DNA of 64,000 bases from Micromonospora purpureochromogenes (GCF_900091515.1 NZ_LT607410.1:4216001-4280000), one strand, 5' to 3'. Shown: positions 32,753 through 41,474, numbered from the stretch's first letter. Program-made: numbers and translations. Notes: a model not told the origin generated them from the letters alone.

Positions 32753-33435
32753 CAGAGTGGCTCCATTCGGGGGTTGGCGCCCAGGCTCGATGGGGGTCGG
32801 GCGGGCGCAAGCACCACGACGGCGCTCAAAAGATCAAAGGGGAAAGTCTTCGCCCCGGCAGGCTTCGCGAGCGGGGGCTCACGGCGCCGGGTCCATGTGT
32901 AACGACCGGCGGCCCACCATCATTCCGGGGGCCCGCATCCCAGGCGGCTCATGTATCGGGGCCAGGCCAGCGGGTGCTGCTGCGATCGTCCAGGTGATGT
33001 AACGACCCCGGCCCGGCCACCATTCCACCGCCAGCGTGCCGCCGGCCACGGGACGACCCGCCACTGACCGGCCCAGACCCGGGCATCGGACGGCACCCAG
33101 CCGGCCCGGAAATCGGACAGTCGGTGCCTGTGCGCCTGGCCGGCCAGCCAGGTCGGGCGCGGCCGGACTGGATCGGACAATCCACGCATGGGCCCCTGGA
33201 TCATGCAGGCCGCCTGTCGTCCCCTCCCGGCCTTCGCCGGCTCCGCCGTGAGGGCCGCCAGTATTGTCAACTGCAGTACCAAGTCCGGTCCCTGAGCAGG
33301 TGGGTTGTTCGGACCAAGATGGCGGAATCGGCAACACAGCCCGCACCGCCATCGAGGAAGGCCAAGACCTGTCCTCGATGAGCGGCATCCTCGCCGACAG
33401 CTCCTATCGTCTGCTGCCGGCCTGACGGCCCGGCC
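32753..33435. other. 683-base non-coding region with a duplicated 29-bp element
   Basis: No convincing gene. TGTAACGACC occurs at 32898-32907 and again at 32998-33007, exactly 100 bases apart, each followed by a similar GGCCC-ACCAT-ATTCC block. In one frame a short peptide-coding stretch ends at 33424 (GNTARTAIEEGQDLSSM, stop TGA), perhaps the tail of a lost gene. A segment near 33317 looks like the D-arm of tRNA-Leu but the rest of the tRNA is absent. The c-di-AMP riboswitch often placed before cell-wall hydrolases was not found here. Confidence 0.4.
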
Positions 33436-34167
33436 TCACTTCAGGTGCCGGGCGAAGAACCGGTTCCCGTCGTCCCCCTCGAACTGCGGGACGCCGGTGT
33501 GCCCGCCCATATTGGCGTGCAGCGTCTTCTCCTTGGTGCCGAAGGCGTCGAACAGATCCAGGGCCATCTGCCGGTCGTTTCCTTCGTCGTCCCACTGCAA
33601 CAGGACCTGCAACGGAATGGTGACCTGCCGGGCCTCCTCGAACAGGGTGCGGGGCACGAAACTCCCGGCGAACAGAAGAGCGGCCGAGATGCGCGGCTCG
33701 ACCACCGCCAGCCGGATGCCGATGGCGATCACCCCTCCCGCGTACCCGACCGGGCCGCCGATCTCGGGCAGCGAAAGGAGGGCGTCCAGGGCGGCCCGCC
33801 ATTCCGGGACCGCCTTTTCGACCAGCGGGAGGACGAGCCGGTCGACGATCTCGTCGTCGACCGGCTCGCCGGCCTCCAGCGCCCGGCGCAGGTCGGCGCG
33901 GGCCTCCTCGGCGGCGGCGGAACGGGGCCGGTCACCGCTCCAGGGGAGCTCGATGGTGGCCGCGGCGAAGCCCTCCGCCGCGGAGTGCCGGGCCCGGGCA
34001 ACCAGTCGGGGGTACATCTTGTGCAGTCCGCCGGGGTGGCCGAGCAGGATCAGCGGGGCCGGTGCGGATGCGGATCCGGGCGTCCACAGGATGCCGGGGA
34101 TCTCGCCGAGGGTGAATTCGCGTTCGAGGACGCCGTCGTCGAGGCGCTGTTCGGAAGTGAATCGCAT
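33436..34167 (-). CDS. Alpha/beta-hydrolase-fold protein, nucleophile Ser apparently missing
   Basis: 243 residues of dienelactone-hydrolase type. Family blocks: APLILLGHPGGLHKMYPR (oxyanion side), ALLFAGSFVPRTL, IPLQVLLQWDDEGNDRQMALDLFDAFG (acid residue region) and HANMGGHTGVP (His). The nucleophile elbow, expected as GxSxG, reads VGYAGGVIAIGIRLA, with no Ser. Either the nucleophile is elsewhere or the protein is not a hydrolase. ATG start at 34167. Confidence 0.8.
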   Translation of the reverse strand: MRFTSEQRLDDGVLEREFTLGEIPGILWTPGSASAPAPLILLGHPGGLHKMYPRLVARARHSAAEGFAAATIELPWSGDRPRSAAAEEARADLRRALEAGEPVDDEIVDRLVLPLVEKAVPEWRAALDALLSLPEIGGPVGYAGGVIAIGIRLAVVEPRISAALLFAGSFVPRTLFEEARQVTIPLQVLLQWDDEGNDRQMALDLFDAFGTKEKTLHANMGGHTGVPQFEGDDGNRFFARHLK

Positions 34168-34212
34168 GGTCGTGCCTTTCGGGAGTGCTCGTGAACGGCG
34201 CTCCCGGACGAC

Positions 34213-34485
34213 CTATCGCCCGACCGTGGCTCCGGAGGGAAGCACCCATGTCGATACTGCGTTCACGGCTACCACCTCCTCGATCTCTCGCACGGCCGCC
34301 AGCAAAGTAGCAGTGGTCGCCGTGGTCCGCCAACGGGTTTCGCGCAGGCGCCTCAAGGCCAAGGCCGTGCAGTCAAGGGCTTCGGCCTGTGGCGTGATCG
34401 CAGCATGGCGAAGCCACACCTCGGTCAGCGGCTGGCACCGGGACAGTGCCCCGGCCTCTCCGGGCTCAGCCTCTCACGACACGCC
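34213..34485 (-). pseudogene. Possible remnant of a regulator-like gene
   Basis: One minus-strand frame reads LALQRHFGVS, then a TGA, then continues GALSRCQPLTEVWLRHAAI and on to VREIEEVVAVNAVSTWVLP, stopping at 34213. The piece before the stop looks like the end of an XRE-type helix-turn-helix (RHFGVS). The region upstream is occupied by the DedA gene, so the 5' part is gone. Assignment is tentative; it may be chance coding-like composition. It fills most of the gap between the hydrolase and DedA genes. Confidence 0.3.
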
Positions 34486-34543
34486 GAAGTGCCGTTGCAG
34501 TGCTAGGGCGGACCTTGGGGTCCGAAACGCAGGACAACCAGGG

Positions 34544-35338
34544 TCAGGCGTCGCGCCGCCAGGAGGAGGCGCGGTAGACGGTGCCCGGGTGACCGCCCAC
34601 CTCACCGACCTGCACCGGCCCGGCGGGCGGCGCCGGGTCGAACGGGTCGGGGGACGCGACGGCGGAGGCGCGGGCCCGGCGGGCACGGCGTACGCGGGTG
34701 CCGACGAACCAGGCCGCGGCGGCCACGCAGGCGGCGATGACCAGCTTCTGGAACGACCCGACGTACGACTCGACCACGTGCCAGTTCTCGCCCAGTAGGT
34801 AGCCGGCCAGCACGAAGATGGTGTTCCAGATCAGACTGCCCAGCGTGGTGTACAGCAGGAAGGTGCGGACCGGCATCCGTTCCACCCCGGCCGGCACGGA
34901 GATGAGGCTGCGGAAGATGGGGATCATCCGCCCGAAGAACACCGCCTTGACGCCGTGCTTGAGGAACCACGCCTCGGTCCGGTCGACGTCACTGAGCTTG
35001 ACCAGCGGCAGCCGGGCCGCGATGGCGCGCATCCGGTCGCGGCCCAGGGCGGCACCGATCAGGTACAGCACCCACGCGCCGACCACCGAGCCGAGCGTGG
35101 TCCACAGGATCGCCCCGACGAGGCTCATTTTGCCCTGCGCGGCGGCGAAGCCGGCCAGTGGAAGGATGACCTCGCTCGGGATCGGCGGGAAGAGGTTCTC
35201 CAGCGCCACGGCCAGCCCGGCGCCCGGGCCGCCGAGCCGCTCCACCAGTCCGGTGACGTAGCCGACCGGCCCTTCATTGGACGGTTCGGAGGTGGACACG
35301 ACCGCGCGGGGGTGGAGCGCCAGGGAGCCAGGGATCAT
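34544..35338 (-). CDS. DedA family membrane protein
   Basis: 264 residues with the DedA/SNARE-associated core: ENLFPPIPSEVILPLAGF (essential acidic residue), GAWVLYLIGAALGRDR, WFLKHGVKAVFFGRMIPIFRSLISVPAG (essential Arg) and LIWNTIFVLAGYLLG. DedA proteins help flip undecaprenyl phosphate or phospholipids and keep the proton gradient. A Pro-rich cytoplasmic tail follows. The ATG is 6 bases after TAACTT (35345-35350), a leaderless promoter. Confidence 0.93.
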   Translation of the reverse strand: MIPGSLALHPRAVVSTSEPSNEGPVGYVTGLVERLGGPGAGLAVALENLFPPIPSEVILPLAGFAAAQGKMSLVGAILWTTLGSVVGAWVLYLIGAALGRDRMRAIAARLPLVKLSDVDRTEAWFLKHGVKAVFFGRMIPIFRSLISVPAGVERMPVRTFLLYTTLGSLIWNTIFVLAGYLLGENWHVVESYVGSFQKLVIAACVAAAAWFVGTRVRRARRARASAVASPDPFDPAPPAGPVQVGEVGGHPGTVYRASSWRRDA

Positions 35339-35418
35339 GGACCAAAGTTACGAGCCGGGGCGCGCATCGACCACGTCCGGTGCCCGCGTCGAGGGAGATC
35401 CAGCAAGGGAGCCGACCC

Positions 35419-36123
35419 GTGCGTACGCCGCTCACCCTCGCGGTGGCCCAGCCCCACTGCGTCCCGTACGACGTCGCCGCCAACGTGGCGGCGCACGCCG
35501 CGCTGGTCCGCGCCGCCGACGCCCGGGTGGTGCTCTTCCCGGAGCTTTCCCTGACCGGGTACGAGCTGGACGCTGCCCCGCTCGACCCGGCCGACCCCCG
35601 GCTGGCACCGCTGGTCGCGGCGTGCCTGGCGACGGGCACGCTGGCGCTGGCCGGGGCACCGGTCGCCGACGATGCCGGTGCGGCGTACATCGGGGTGCTG
35701 GCCGTGGCCGGGGGCGGCGCGCGGGTGGCGTACCGGAAGATGTTCCTGGGTGGGGCGGAGGCCGCGCGGTTCGTCGCGGGCCGGGAGCCGGCGGTGGTCG
35801 AGGTGGACGGCTGGCGGCTGGGCCTGGCCGTCTGCAAGGACACCGGGGTGGTGGAGCACGCGGCGCGGACCGTGGCGCTCGGCGTCGACGCGTACCTGGC
35901 CGGGGTGCTGGAGGCGCCCGCGGACGCGTCGGTGCCGGACACCCGGGCCCGCCGGGTCGCCGCCGAGCACGGCGTGTGGGTGGCCACCGCCAGCTTCGCC
36001 GGACCGTCCGGGAGCCACTACCCGCGCACGGCCGGCGGCTCCGGGGTGTGGCGGCCCGACGGTGCGCCGGTGGTCCGCGCCGGCACCGCGCCCGGCGAGG
36101 TCGCCCGCGCCACCCTCCACTGA
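35419..36123 (+). CDS. Carbon-nitrogen hydrolase (nitrilase superfamily)
   Basis: 234 residues. The Glu-Lys-Cys triad is visible: Glu in VVLFPELSLTGYE, Lys in VAYRKMFLGG and Cys in LGLAVCKDTGVVEHA. The enzyme hydrolyses a non-peptide C-N bond (amide, nitrile or N-carbamoyl); substrate unresolved. The GTG start (VRTPLTLAVAQPHCVP) has AAGGGAG seven bases upstream. Divergent from dedA. Confidence 0.92.
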   Translation: MRTPLTLAVAQPHCVPYDVAANVAAHAALVRAADARVVLFPELSLTGYELDAAPLDPADPRLAPLVAACLATGTLALAGAPVADDAGAAYIGVLAVAGGGARVAYRKMFLGGAEAARFVAGREPAVVEVDGWRLGLAVCKDTGVVEHAARTVALGVDAYLAGVLEAPADASVPDTRARRVAAEHGVWVATASFAGPSGSHYPRTAGGSGVWRPDGAPVVRAGTAPGEVARATLH

Positions 36124-36202
36124 CCACGATCGACTCTCGACGGCGCCGGCGGCGGCCGGACCGGCGGGGGCCGCGGGCGGGGCCGCGGGTTACCGTGGGC
36201 CG

Positions 36203-36847
36203 GTGTTCGCCGCCACGCCGCTCGCCTCCGGCCGGTGCGCCGACGTGTACGCCCTCGGCGCGGACCGGGTGATCCGCCGCAATCGCGACGGTGGCGACGT
36301 CCGCGCGGAGGCGGAGCTGATGACGTACCTGCGCGGGCAGGGCTACCCGGTGCCGGAGGTGTTCCGGGCCGACGGACCCGACCTGGAGATGACCCGGCTG
36401 GCCGGGCCGACGCTGGCCGAGGCGCTCGTCACCGGCGCCACCGACATCCGGTCCGGCGCCCGGATCCTGGCCACCCTGCACCACCGGCTGCACGCCCTGC
36501 GCGCGCGGCTCTCTCCCGACCCGGCCGCCCGGGTCCTGCACCTGGATCTGCATCCGCAGAATGTCATGGTCACCGCCGACGGGCCGGTGGTCATCGACTG
36601 GGGCAGTGCCCGCGAGGGCCGGCCGGAGCTGGACCTGGCGATGACCGCGCTGATCGTCGCGGAGGTGGCCACCGACCCCACCTCGCCGGTCGCCGCGCCT
36701 GCCGGCGACCTGCTGACGGCGTTCCTGGCGGAGACCGGGCCGATCCGGCTGCTGGATTCGGCGGCCAGCCTGCGCACGCGGACCGGGCCGCTCGACCCGC
36801 GGCGGGTCGCGCAGGCCGCGGCCCGGGTACGGACGGCCCACGGGTGA
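36203..36847 (+). CDS. Aminoglycoside-phosphotransferase-like small-molecule kinase
   Basis: 214 residues of the APH/choline kinase fold. Catalytic loop HLDLHPQNVMV (HxDxxxxN) and metal-binding DWGSAREG are clear; the N-lobe includes LASGRCADVYALG and GQGYPVPEVFRADG. Likely phosphorylates a small molecule; substrate unknown. The GTG is 6 bases after TACCGT (leaderless), and the stop overlaps the next gene by GTGA. Confidence 0.88.
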   Translation: MFAATPLASGRCADVYALGADRVIRRNRDGGDVRAEAELMTYLRGQGYPVPEVFRADGPDLEMTRLAGPTLAEALVTGATDIRSGARILATLHHRLHALRARLSPDPAARVLHLDLHPQNVMVTADGPVVIDWGSAREGRPELDLAMTALIVAEVATDPTSPVAAPAGDLLTAFLAETGPIRLLDSAASLRTRTGPLDPRRVAQAAARVRTAHG

Positions 36848-37653
36848 CCGGCGGCCTCGGGCAGCTCTGGCGCTACCCGGTGAAGTCGATGCTCGGTGAG
36901 CTACTGACCGCCGCGACGGTCGACGAGCGGGGCGTGGCCGGGGACCGCCGGCTCGCCCTCGTGGACCGGGCCACCGGGCGGGTGGCCAGCGCCAAGCAGC
37001 CACGGCTGTGGCGGGGCCTGCTCACCGTCCGCGCGGCCGGCGGCACCCCCGATCCGGTACGCCTCACCCTCCCCGACGGCACGGTGCTGAGCACGGCGGA
37101 CGAGCGAGCGGCCGGCGTCCTCTCCGGGCTGCTCGGCCGGGCGGTACGGCTGACCGCGGCGGTGCCGGAGGACGCCGTGCTGGAACGGGCCGACCCGGAC
37201 GCGGTGCTGTCGGCCGGGGTGACGGCGGTGACGCCGACGACGCAGAGCCGGCTGGGTGGGGCGGCGCCACCGGGCAGCCTGGTCGACTTCGCGCCGGTGC
37301 ACCTGGTCGCCACGGCCACCCTGGCCGCGCTCGGGCCGGTCGACCCGGTGCGGTACCGGCCGAACCTGGTCGTCGACGCGGGCCCGGCCTTCGTGGAGAA
37401 CGGCTGGGTGGGTCGGGAGCTGCGCGTCGGCGCCGAGCTGGTGCTGCGGGTGGTGGCGCCCACCCCGCGCTGCGCCGTGCCCACCCTGGCGCACGGACCG
37501 CTGCCGCCCGACCCGGACGCGTTGCGGGCGGCCGCCCGACTCAACCGGGTGGTGCCGCTGCCGGCGCTCGGGTCGCAGCCGTGCGTCGGGGCGTATGCGG
37601 TGGTGGTGCGGGCGGGTCGGGTCGAGGTCGGCGACCCGGTCGAGGTGGTCTGA
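36844..37653 (+). CDS. MOSC domain protein
   Basis: 269 residues. MOSC_N beta-barrel start (LGQLWRYPVKSMLGELL, GVAGDRRLALVD) followed by the MOSC domain with the conserved Cys in PTPRCAVPTLAHG and the ending QPCVGAYAVVVRAGRVEVGD. Such proteins use molybdenum cofactor for sulfur carriage or N-reduction (as in YcbX/mARC relatives). Translation is coupled to the upstream kinase gene through the GTGA overlap. Confidence 0.9.
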   Translation: MTGGLGQLWRYPVKSMLGELLTAATVDERGVAGDRRLALVDRATGRVASAKQPRLWRGLLTVRAAGGTPDPVRLTLPDGTVLSTADERAAGVLSGLLGRAVRLTAAVPEDAVLERADPDAVLSAGVTAVTPTTQSRLGGAAPPGSLVDFAPVHLVATATLAALGPVDPVRYRPNLVVDAGPAFVENGWVGRELRVGAELVLRVVAPTPRCAVPTLAHGPLPPDPDALRAAARLNRVVPLPALGSQPCVGAYAVVVRAGRVEVGDPVEVV

Positions 37654-37659
37654 GCCGGG

Positions 37660-39111
37660 TCAGCCGTTGCTCCGCGAGCGCGGCCAGGCGGCCAGCAGGT
37701 CGCGCAGCTCGGACGCGGTGCCGTCGTCGATGCGGTCCCTCTGGACCGCCTCGGCGAGCCGGCCGGCCAGCTCCCGCAGCCGCTTGAGCCGGTCCTTGGG
37801 CTTGCCCTCCTCCAGCTCCGTGAGCTTGTCGCGCAGCTCGTCGGCGGTCCTCGGGTCGATGTCGCCGGCCGCCTCCGCCCGGTCGAGCAGGGCCGCGAAC
37901 TCGTCGGCGAGCTGCCCCGCCGTGCGTGGCGCGGGTCGTTCGTCCCGCGACGGCGGGGCGGTGGACGGCTCCGCCGACGGGGTCGGCTCGATGCTGGGCT
38001 CCTCATCCACCGGCGCGGCGGTGATCGGCGCGGCCGGGGTACGCCGGTCCGGCCCGTCGTCGAGGACGAGCACGCCGACCAGGCCGAGCAGCAGCGCGAC
38101 GCCGGCCGCGACCAGGACGCCCAGCGCCCGGTTCGGGCGGCGTGGCGGAACGGCGACCGGGGGCGCGGGACGGGTGACGGGCGGCCGGGGCGCCGCCGCG
38201 GCCCGGTCGACGAGGGTGGGTTGCGCGGGCGGGGCCGTCGGCACCGTCGGCAGCAACGCGGTGGGCGGCTCGGCCGGTCGGCCCGCGCTCAGCCGGGCGG
38301 CCAGCTGCGCGGCGGTGGGCCGGCGGGCCGGGTCGACGGCCAGGCAGGCCATGGTGAGCTCGGCGATGTCGGCGGGCAGCCCCGGGATTCGCAGCGGCGG
38401 CACCGGGGTGTGCCGCGCGTGCGCCTCCAGGGCGTCCTCCCAGGTCTGCACCGGCAGCGGGGCCCGGCCGGTGAGGGTGCGGTAGAGCAGCGCGCCGAGG
38501 GCGTACACGTCGCTGGCCGGATCCGGCGGGCCGGGCGTCAGCCGTTCCGGCGCGAAGTAGGCGGGGGTGCCCATCATCAGCTCGCCGGTCTGACCGGCGA
38601 GCGGGTGCCGGGGCCCGGCGAGGGCGGCGATGCCGAAGTCGAGGACCTTGGCGCCGGTCTCGGTGAGCATGACGTTGGCCGGCTTGACGTCGCGGTGCAC
38701 CACGCCGATCCGGTGCGCGGCGGCGAGCGCGGCCGCCACCTGACCGGCGACCCGGACCGCGTCCGGCCAGGCCAGCGGGCCGGCGGCGAGCCGGTCGGCG
38801 AGGCTGCGCCCCTCGACCAGCTCCATCACCAGGTACGGCACGACCACGCCGCCGGGCAGGGTCGCCTCGCCGTAGTCGTAGACCTGGGTGACGTGCGGGT
38901 GGGTGAGGCGGGCGGCGGCCCGCGCCTCGCGCTGGATGACGGCCCGCAGCTGCGGGTCGGCGGCGAGCTGCGCGGCGAGGGCCTTCACCGCGACGGGGCG
39001 GTGCAGCACCTCGTCGTCGGCGCGCCACACCTCGGACATTCCGCCGAGGCCGATGGGCGCGCGCAGGACGTACCGATCGTGCAGGCGCGTGGCGGGCGTG
39101 AGCGACGACAT
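37660..39111 (-). CDS. Membrane Ser/Thr protein kinase (PknB-like)
   Basis: 483 residues. Kinase domain residues about 15-275: GLGGMSEVWRADD (Gly loop), VAVKAL (Lys), YLVMELVEGRSLADR, HRDVKPANVMLTE, LDFGIAAL, GTPAYFAPERL and SDVYALGALLY. A Pro-rich linker and one membrane helix (ALGVLVAAGVALLLGLVGVLVL) lead to an extracellular, charged, helical tail of about 115 residues (DEFAALLDRAEAAGDID to LRDLLAAW) in place of PASTA repeats. It may sense an extracellular signal. The ATG at 39111 has GGAGC; a longer upstream frame has none. Confidence 0.92.
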   Translation of the reverse strand: MSSLTPATRLHDRYVLRAPIGLGGMSEVWRADDEVLHRPVAVKALAAQLAADPQLRAVIQREARAAARLTHPHVTQVYDYGEATLPGGVVVPYLVMELVEGRSLADRLAAGPLAWPDAVRVAGQVAAALAAAHRIGVVHRDVKPANVMLTETGAKVLDFGIAALAGPRHPLAGQTGELMMGTPAYFAPERLTPGPPDPASDVYALGALLYRTLTGRAPLPVQTWEDALEAHARHTPVPPLRIPGLPADIAELTMACLAVDPARRPTAAQLAARLSAGRPAEPPTALLPTVPTAPPAQPTLVDRAAAAPRPPVTRPAPPVAVPPRRPNRALGVLVAAGVALLLGLVGVLVLDDGPDRRTPAAPITAAPVDEEPSIEPTPSAEPSTAPPSRDERPAPRTAGQLADEFAALLDRAEAAGDIDPRTADELRDKLTELEEGKPKDRLKRLRELAGRLAEAVQRDRIDDGTASELRDLLAAWPRSRSNG

Positions 39112-39140
39112 GATGCTCCAGTCTGCCCGGCCCGCCCGGT

Positions 39141-39162
39141 CGGGCACCAACCGTGGTGCCCG
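39141..39162. promoter_or_regulatory. Perfect 9-bp dyad upstream of the kinase gene
   Basis: CGGGCACCA, ACCG, TGGTGCCCG, about 30 bases before the kinase start codon. It could be an operator or part of a terminator cluster for the opposite unit. Confidence 0.35.
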
Positions 39163-39182
39163 GTTGGGCGCCGTCTGGGCCG

Positions 39183-39226
39183 AAAAAGCACCCTACCGGG
39201 TGCTTACCGGGTGGCCTCGGCCACCC
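39183..39226 (-). terminator. Double terminator after the LacI operon
   Basis: Minus strand: an 8-bp GGGTGGCC/GGCCACCC hairpin (39209-39226) just past the small-gene stop, then an 8-bp AAGCACCC/GGGTGCTT hairpin (39186-39205) followed by a run of T. The second is a canonical intrinsic terminator, rare in this DNA. Confidence 0.7.
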
Positions 39227-39232
39227 CGGCGG

Positions 39233-39436
39233 TCAGGCGCGGCAGGTCGGGGCGGGCGCGGGCGCCGGCTCCGTGAGGTCGGCGAGCCGACGCAGTGCGT
39301 GCGCGGCGGCGAGCCGGACGGGCGCGAGGCGGTGGCGGCGGGCCCGCTCGGGGCGTACCGGCGCGTCCGGGCGGGCCGAGTTGACGTGGCGGGTGACCGC
39401 GTCGATGGCGAGGGTGAAGCCGGTCGGCTGTTCCAT
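39233..39436 (-). CDS. Small hypothetical protein in the LacI operon (67 aa)
   Basis: The ATG at 39436 follows GAGGAG by six bases; the site lies inside the end of the lacI-type gene, whose stop is two bases before the ATG. It opens MEQPTGFTLAIDAVTRHVNS and continues Arg/Ala/Pro-rich. No motif, signal or membrane segment. Its coupling to the regulator is the only clue to its role. Confidence 0.6.
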   Translation of the reverse strand: MEQPTGFTLAIDAVTRHVNSARPDAPVRPERARRHRLAPVRLAAAHALRRLADLTEPAPAPAPTCRA

Positions 39437-39438
39437 GG

Positions 39439-40476
39439 TCAACTCCTCGGTGCGGGACGGGTGGAGGTGCGGACGACCAGCTCGGTGGGGAGCAGGAGCT
39501 GCCCGGCGGCGTCGTCCGCCGGTGGGTCGAGCAGCAGTTCGGCGGCGATCCGGCCCTTCTCCTCGGCCGGTTGCCGGACGGTGGTGAGGCCGGCCGCGGC
39601 CGCTTCGGCGACGTCGTCGAAGCCGGTGACCGAGACCGTGGCGGCCCGCTCCCCGAGCGCGTCCAGCGCGCCGAGCGCGAGCACGTCGGAGGCGGCCAGC
39701 ACGGCCGTCGGCGGATCGTCGCCGGCGAAGAGGACGGCCACCGCCTCGGCCCCGGCGGCGCGGCTGTTGCCGGTGGCGTTGAGCAGCGTGATGTCGGGCC
39801 AGTCGACGCCGACCGCGGCGAGGGCGTCGGCGAACCCGGCCAGCCGACCCCGGGTGGTCGGGTGCGGTGCGGCGTCGGCACCGGCGAGCCGTAGCGGCCC
39901 CGGTGGCGCCTCGGGCAGCACGGTGTCGGCGAGCAGCGCCACCCGGCGGTGCCCCAGGCCGACGAGGTGGTCGGCGACGGACCGGGCGGCGGCCCGCTCG
40001 TCGATGCCGACGTACCGGTCGGCGGGGGGCGCGGTGGTGACGAAGGGCAGCCCGCGACCGCGGATCACGTCCAGGGCCCAGTCCTCGTCGGCGGCGCAGT
40101 AGACGCAGAACCCGTCGACCGCCGCGTTCTCCACGGCCGCCCTGGCCTGCGTCGCCCCGGTGGGCAGCGGCACCAGCAGCAGGCTGGTGCCGTGCCGTTC
40201 GGCCGCCTCGGCGACACCGGCCAGGAACCGGACGGCGAACGGGTCGGTGAAGGCGTACGACAGCTGCGAGGTGAACAGGACGCCGATCGCGCCGGCGAAG
40301 CCCCGCCGCAGCGAGCGGGCCGTCGGGTTCGGGCCTGGGTAGCCGAGCTGCCGGGCGGTGTCGAGGATCCGGGTACGCAGGGCCGCCGAGAGCTGGTCGG
40401 GGCGGCAGTACGCGTTGGAGACGGTGCTGCGGGACACACCGACCGCCGTGGCCACGTCCTGGAGTGTCGGTCGCAC
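39439..40476 (-). CDS. LacI family transcriptional regulator
   Basis: 345 residues. The N-terminal helix-turn-helix and hinge are typical (LQDVATAVGVSRSTVSNAYCRPDQLSAALRTRIL, then LGYPGPNPTARSLRRG). A periplasmic-binding-protein-like effector domain follows (IGVLFTSQLSYAF, VDGFCVYC, LGHRRVALLAD, TAVLAASDVLALGALDAL, VSVTGFDD). The effector is probably a sugar or nucleoside. The GTG at 40476 has GGGGG upstream. Two tandem operator-like sites stand just before the gene, suggesting autoregulation; no sugar-uptake or glycosidase gene is adjacent. Confidence 0.93.
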   Translation of the reverse strand: MRPTLQDVATAVGVSRSTVSNAYCRPDQLSAALRTRILDTARQLGYPGPNPTARSLRRGFAGAIGVLFTSQLSYAFTDPFAVRFLAGVAEAAERHGTSLLLVPLPTGATQARAAVENAAVDGFCVYCAADEDWALDVIRGRGLPFVTTAPPADRYVGIDERAAARSVADHLVGLGHRRVALLADTVLPEAPPGPLRLAGADAAPHPTTRGRLAGFADALAAVGVDWPDITLLNATGNSRAAGAEAVAVLFAGDDPPTAVLAASDVLALGALDALGERAATVSVTGFDDVAEAAAAGLTTVRQPAEEKGRIAAELLLDPPADDAAGQLLLPTELVVRTSTRPAPRS

Positions 40477-40487
40477 CCGAGCCCCCT

Positions 40488-40517
40488 TCTGGATCGATTC
40501 AGTCTGGATCGATTCAG
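40488..40517. promoter_or_regulatory. Tandem LacI-type operators
   Basis: The 15-base unit TCTGGATCGATTCAG occurs twice without a gap. Each copy contains TGGATCGATTCA, one base from the perfect 12-bp palindrome TGAATCGATTCA, the symmetric CG-centred form preferred by LacI proteins. It lies 12-41 bases before the lacI-type start. Confidence 0.7.
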
Positions 40518-40613
40518 AGACTAGCCGGACCGGCTCGGGACCGTCAAGGAGAACGGACACCACACGACGAACGGCGGCGGCCGCAGCCGACGCCGTTCCT
40601 CGGGGAACCGGGC

Positions 40614-41474
40614 TCAGGGCTTGCGGGCGAGCCCGCCGTACATGCTGACCTCCGCGACCGTGGGGCGCGGCTGCGGCTCGCCCTCGGCCCGCCACTCGGC
40701 CACCGAGCAGAGGCCGGGCTCGACGAGCTCCAGCCGCTCGAAGAAGCCGGTGAACTCGTCGAGGGTGCGCAGGTTGATCACCCCGTGCGGGCCGCCGCCC
40801 CGGGCCGCCGCCCTGGCCTCCCCGGCGACGTCCGGGGGGAGGTATTCGTGGGTGGCGTGCGACGCGGCGAGGTAGCTGCCGGGCGGCAGCGCCGCCAGCA
40901 GGCGGCGCACCACCGTGTACGGGTCGTCGGCGTCCGGGACGAAGTGCAGGATCGCCACCAGCATCAACCCCACCGGCTGGGACAGGTCGATGGTGCGCAG
41001 CAGGTCCGGGTGGTCCAGGATCTGCTCCGGGTCGCGCAGGTCGGCGTCGATGTAGGCGGTGGCGCCCTCGGGCGAGCTGCTCAGCAGCGCCCGGGCGTGG
41101 GCCAGCACGATCGGGTCGTTGTCGACGTAGATCACCCGGGACTCCGGCGCGAGCCGCTGGGCGACCTCGTGGGTGTTGTCGACGGTCGGGATGCCCGTGC
41201 CGATGTCGAGGAACTGCCGGATCCCGGCCTCGCGGGTGAGGTGGCGCACCGCCCGCTGGAGGAAGCGTCGGTTCTCCAGGGCGCTGGTGCGGATGGTCGG
41301 GAAGCGGGCCGAAATGGCGTCACCGGATTCCCGGTCGGCCTGGAAGTTGTCCTTGCCGCCGAGCCAGTAGTTGTAGCGCCGGGCGGGGTGCGCCACCGAG
41401 GTGTCGATCCGGTCGCTCGGGTGGGCGGAGCCCGTGGTGGTTCCCGGGGCCTCGGTGGTCACAGTCGCCTCCAT
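40614..41474 (-). CDS. SAM-dependent methyltransferase, DUF574 family
   Basis: 286 residues. Characteristic blocks: HPARRYNYWLGGKDNFQADRE, RRFLQRAVRHLTREAGIRQF, LDIGTGIPTVDNTHEVAQ (SAM site), YVDNDPIVLAHARALL and PVGLMLVAILHFVPD. The family is abundant in actinomycetes and usually sits beside XRE/DUF397 genes, as here; no substrate is established. Start at the ATG at 41474; an 18-bp palindrome lies just upstream. Confidence 0.92.
   Translation of the reverse strand: MEATVTTEAPGTTTGSAHPSDRIDTSVAHPARRYNYWLGGKDNFQADRESGDAISARFPTIRTSALENRRFLQRAVRHLTREAGIRQFLDIGTGIPTVDNTHEVAQRLAPESRVIYVDNDPIVLAHARALLSSSPEGATAYIDADLRDPEQILDHPDLLRTIDLSQPVGLMLVAILHFVPDADDPYTVVRRLLAALPPGSYLAASHATHEYLPPDVAGEARAAARGGGPHGVINLRTLDEFTGFFERLELVEPGLCSVAEWRAEGEPQPRPTVAEVSMYGGLARKP

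Noticed and set aside
32753..33000. c-di-AMP (ydaO) riboswitch before the secreted transglycosylase-like gene
   Set aside because: Expected for this gene class, but the conserved core blocks were not found.
33310..33345. tRNA-Leu-like GATGGCGGAATCGGCAAC
   Set aside because: Only a D-arm resemblance. No acceptor stem, anticodon arm or T-arm could be paired.
32879..33388. Several minus-strand open frames of 78-169 codons
   Set aside because: Overlapping each other in different frames, Pro/Gly/Arg-rich, no ribosome site and no family resemblance.
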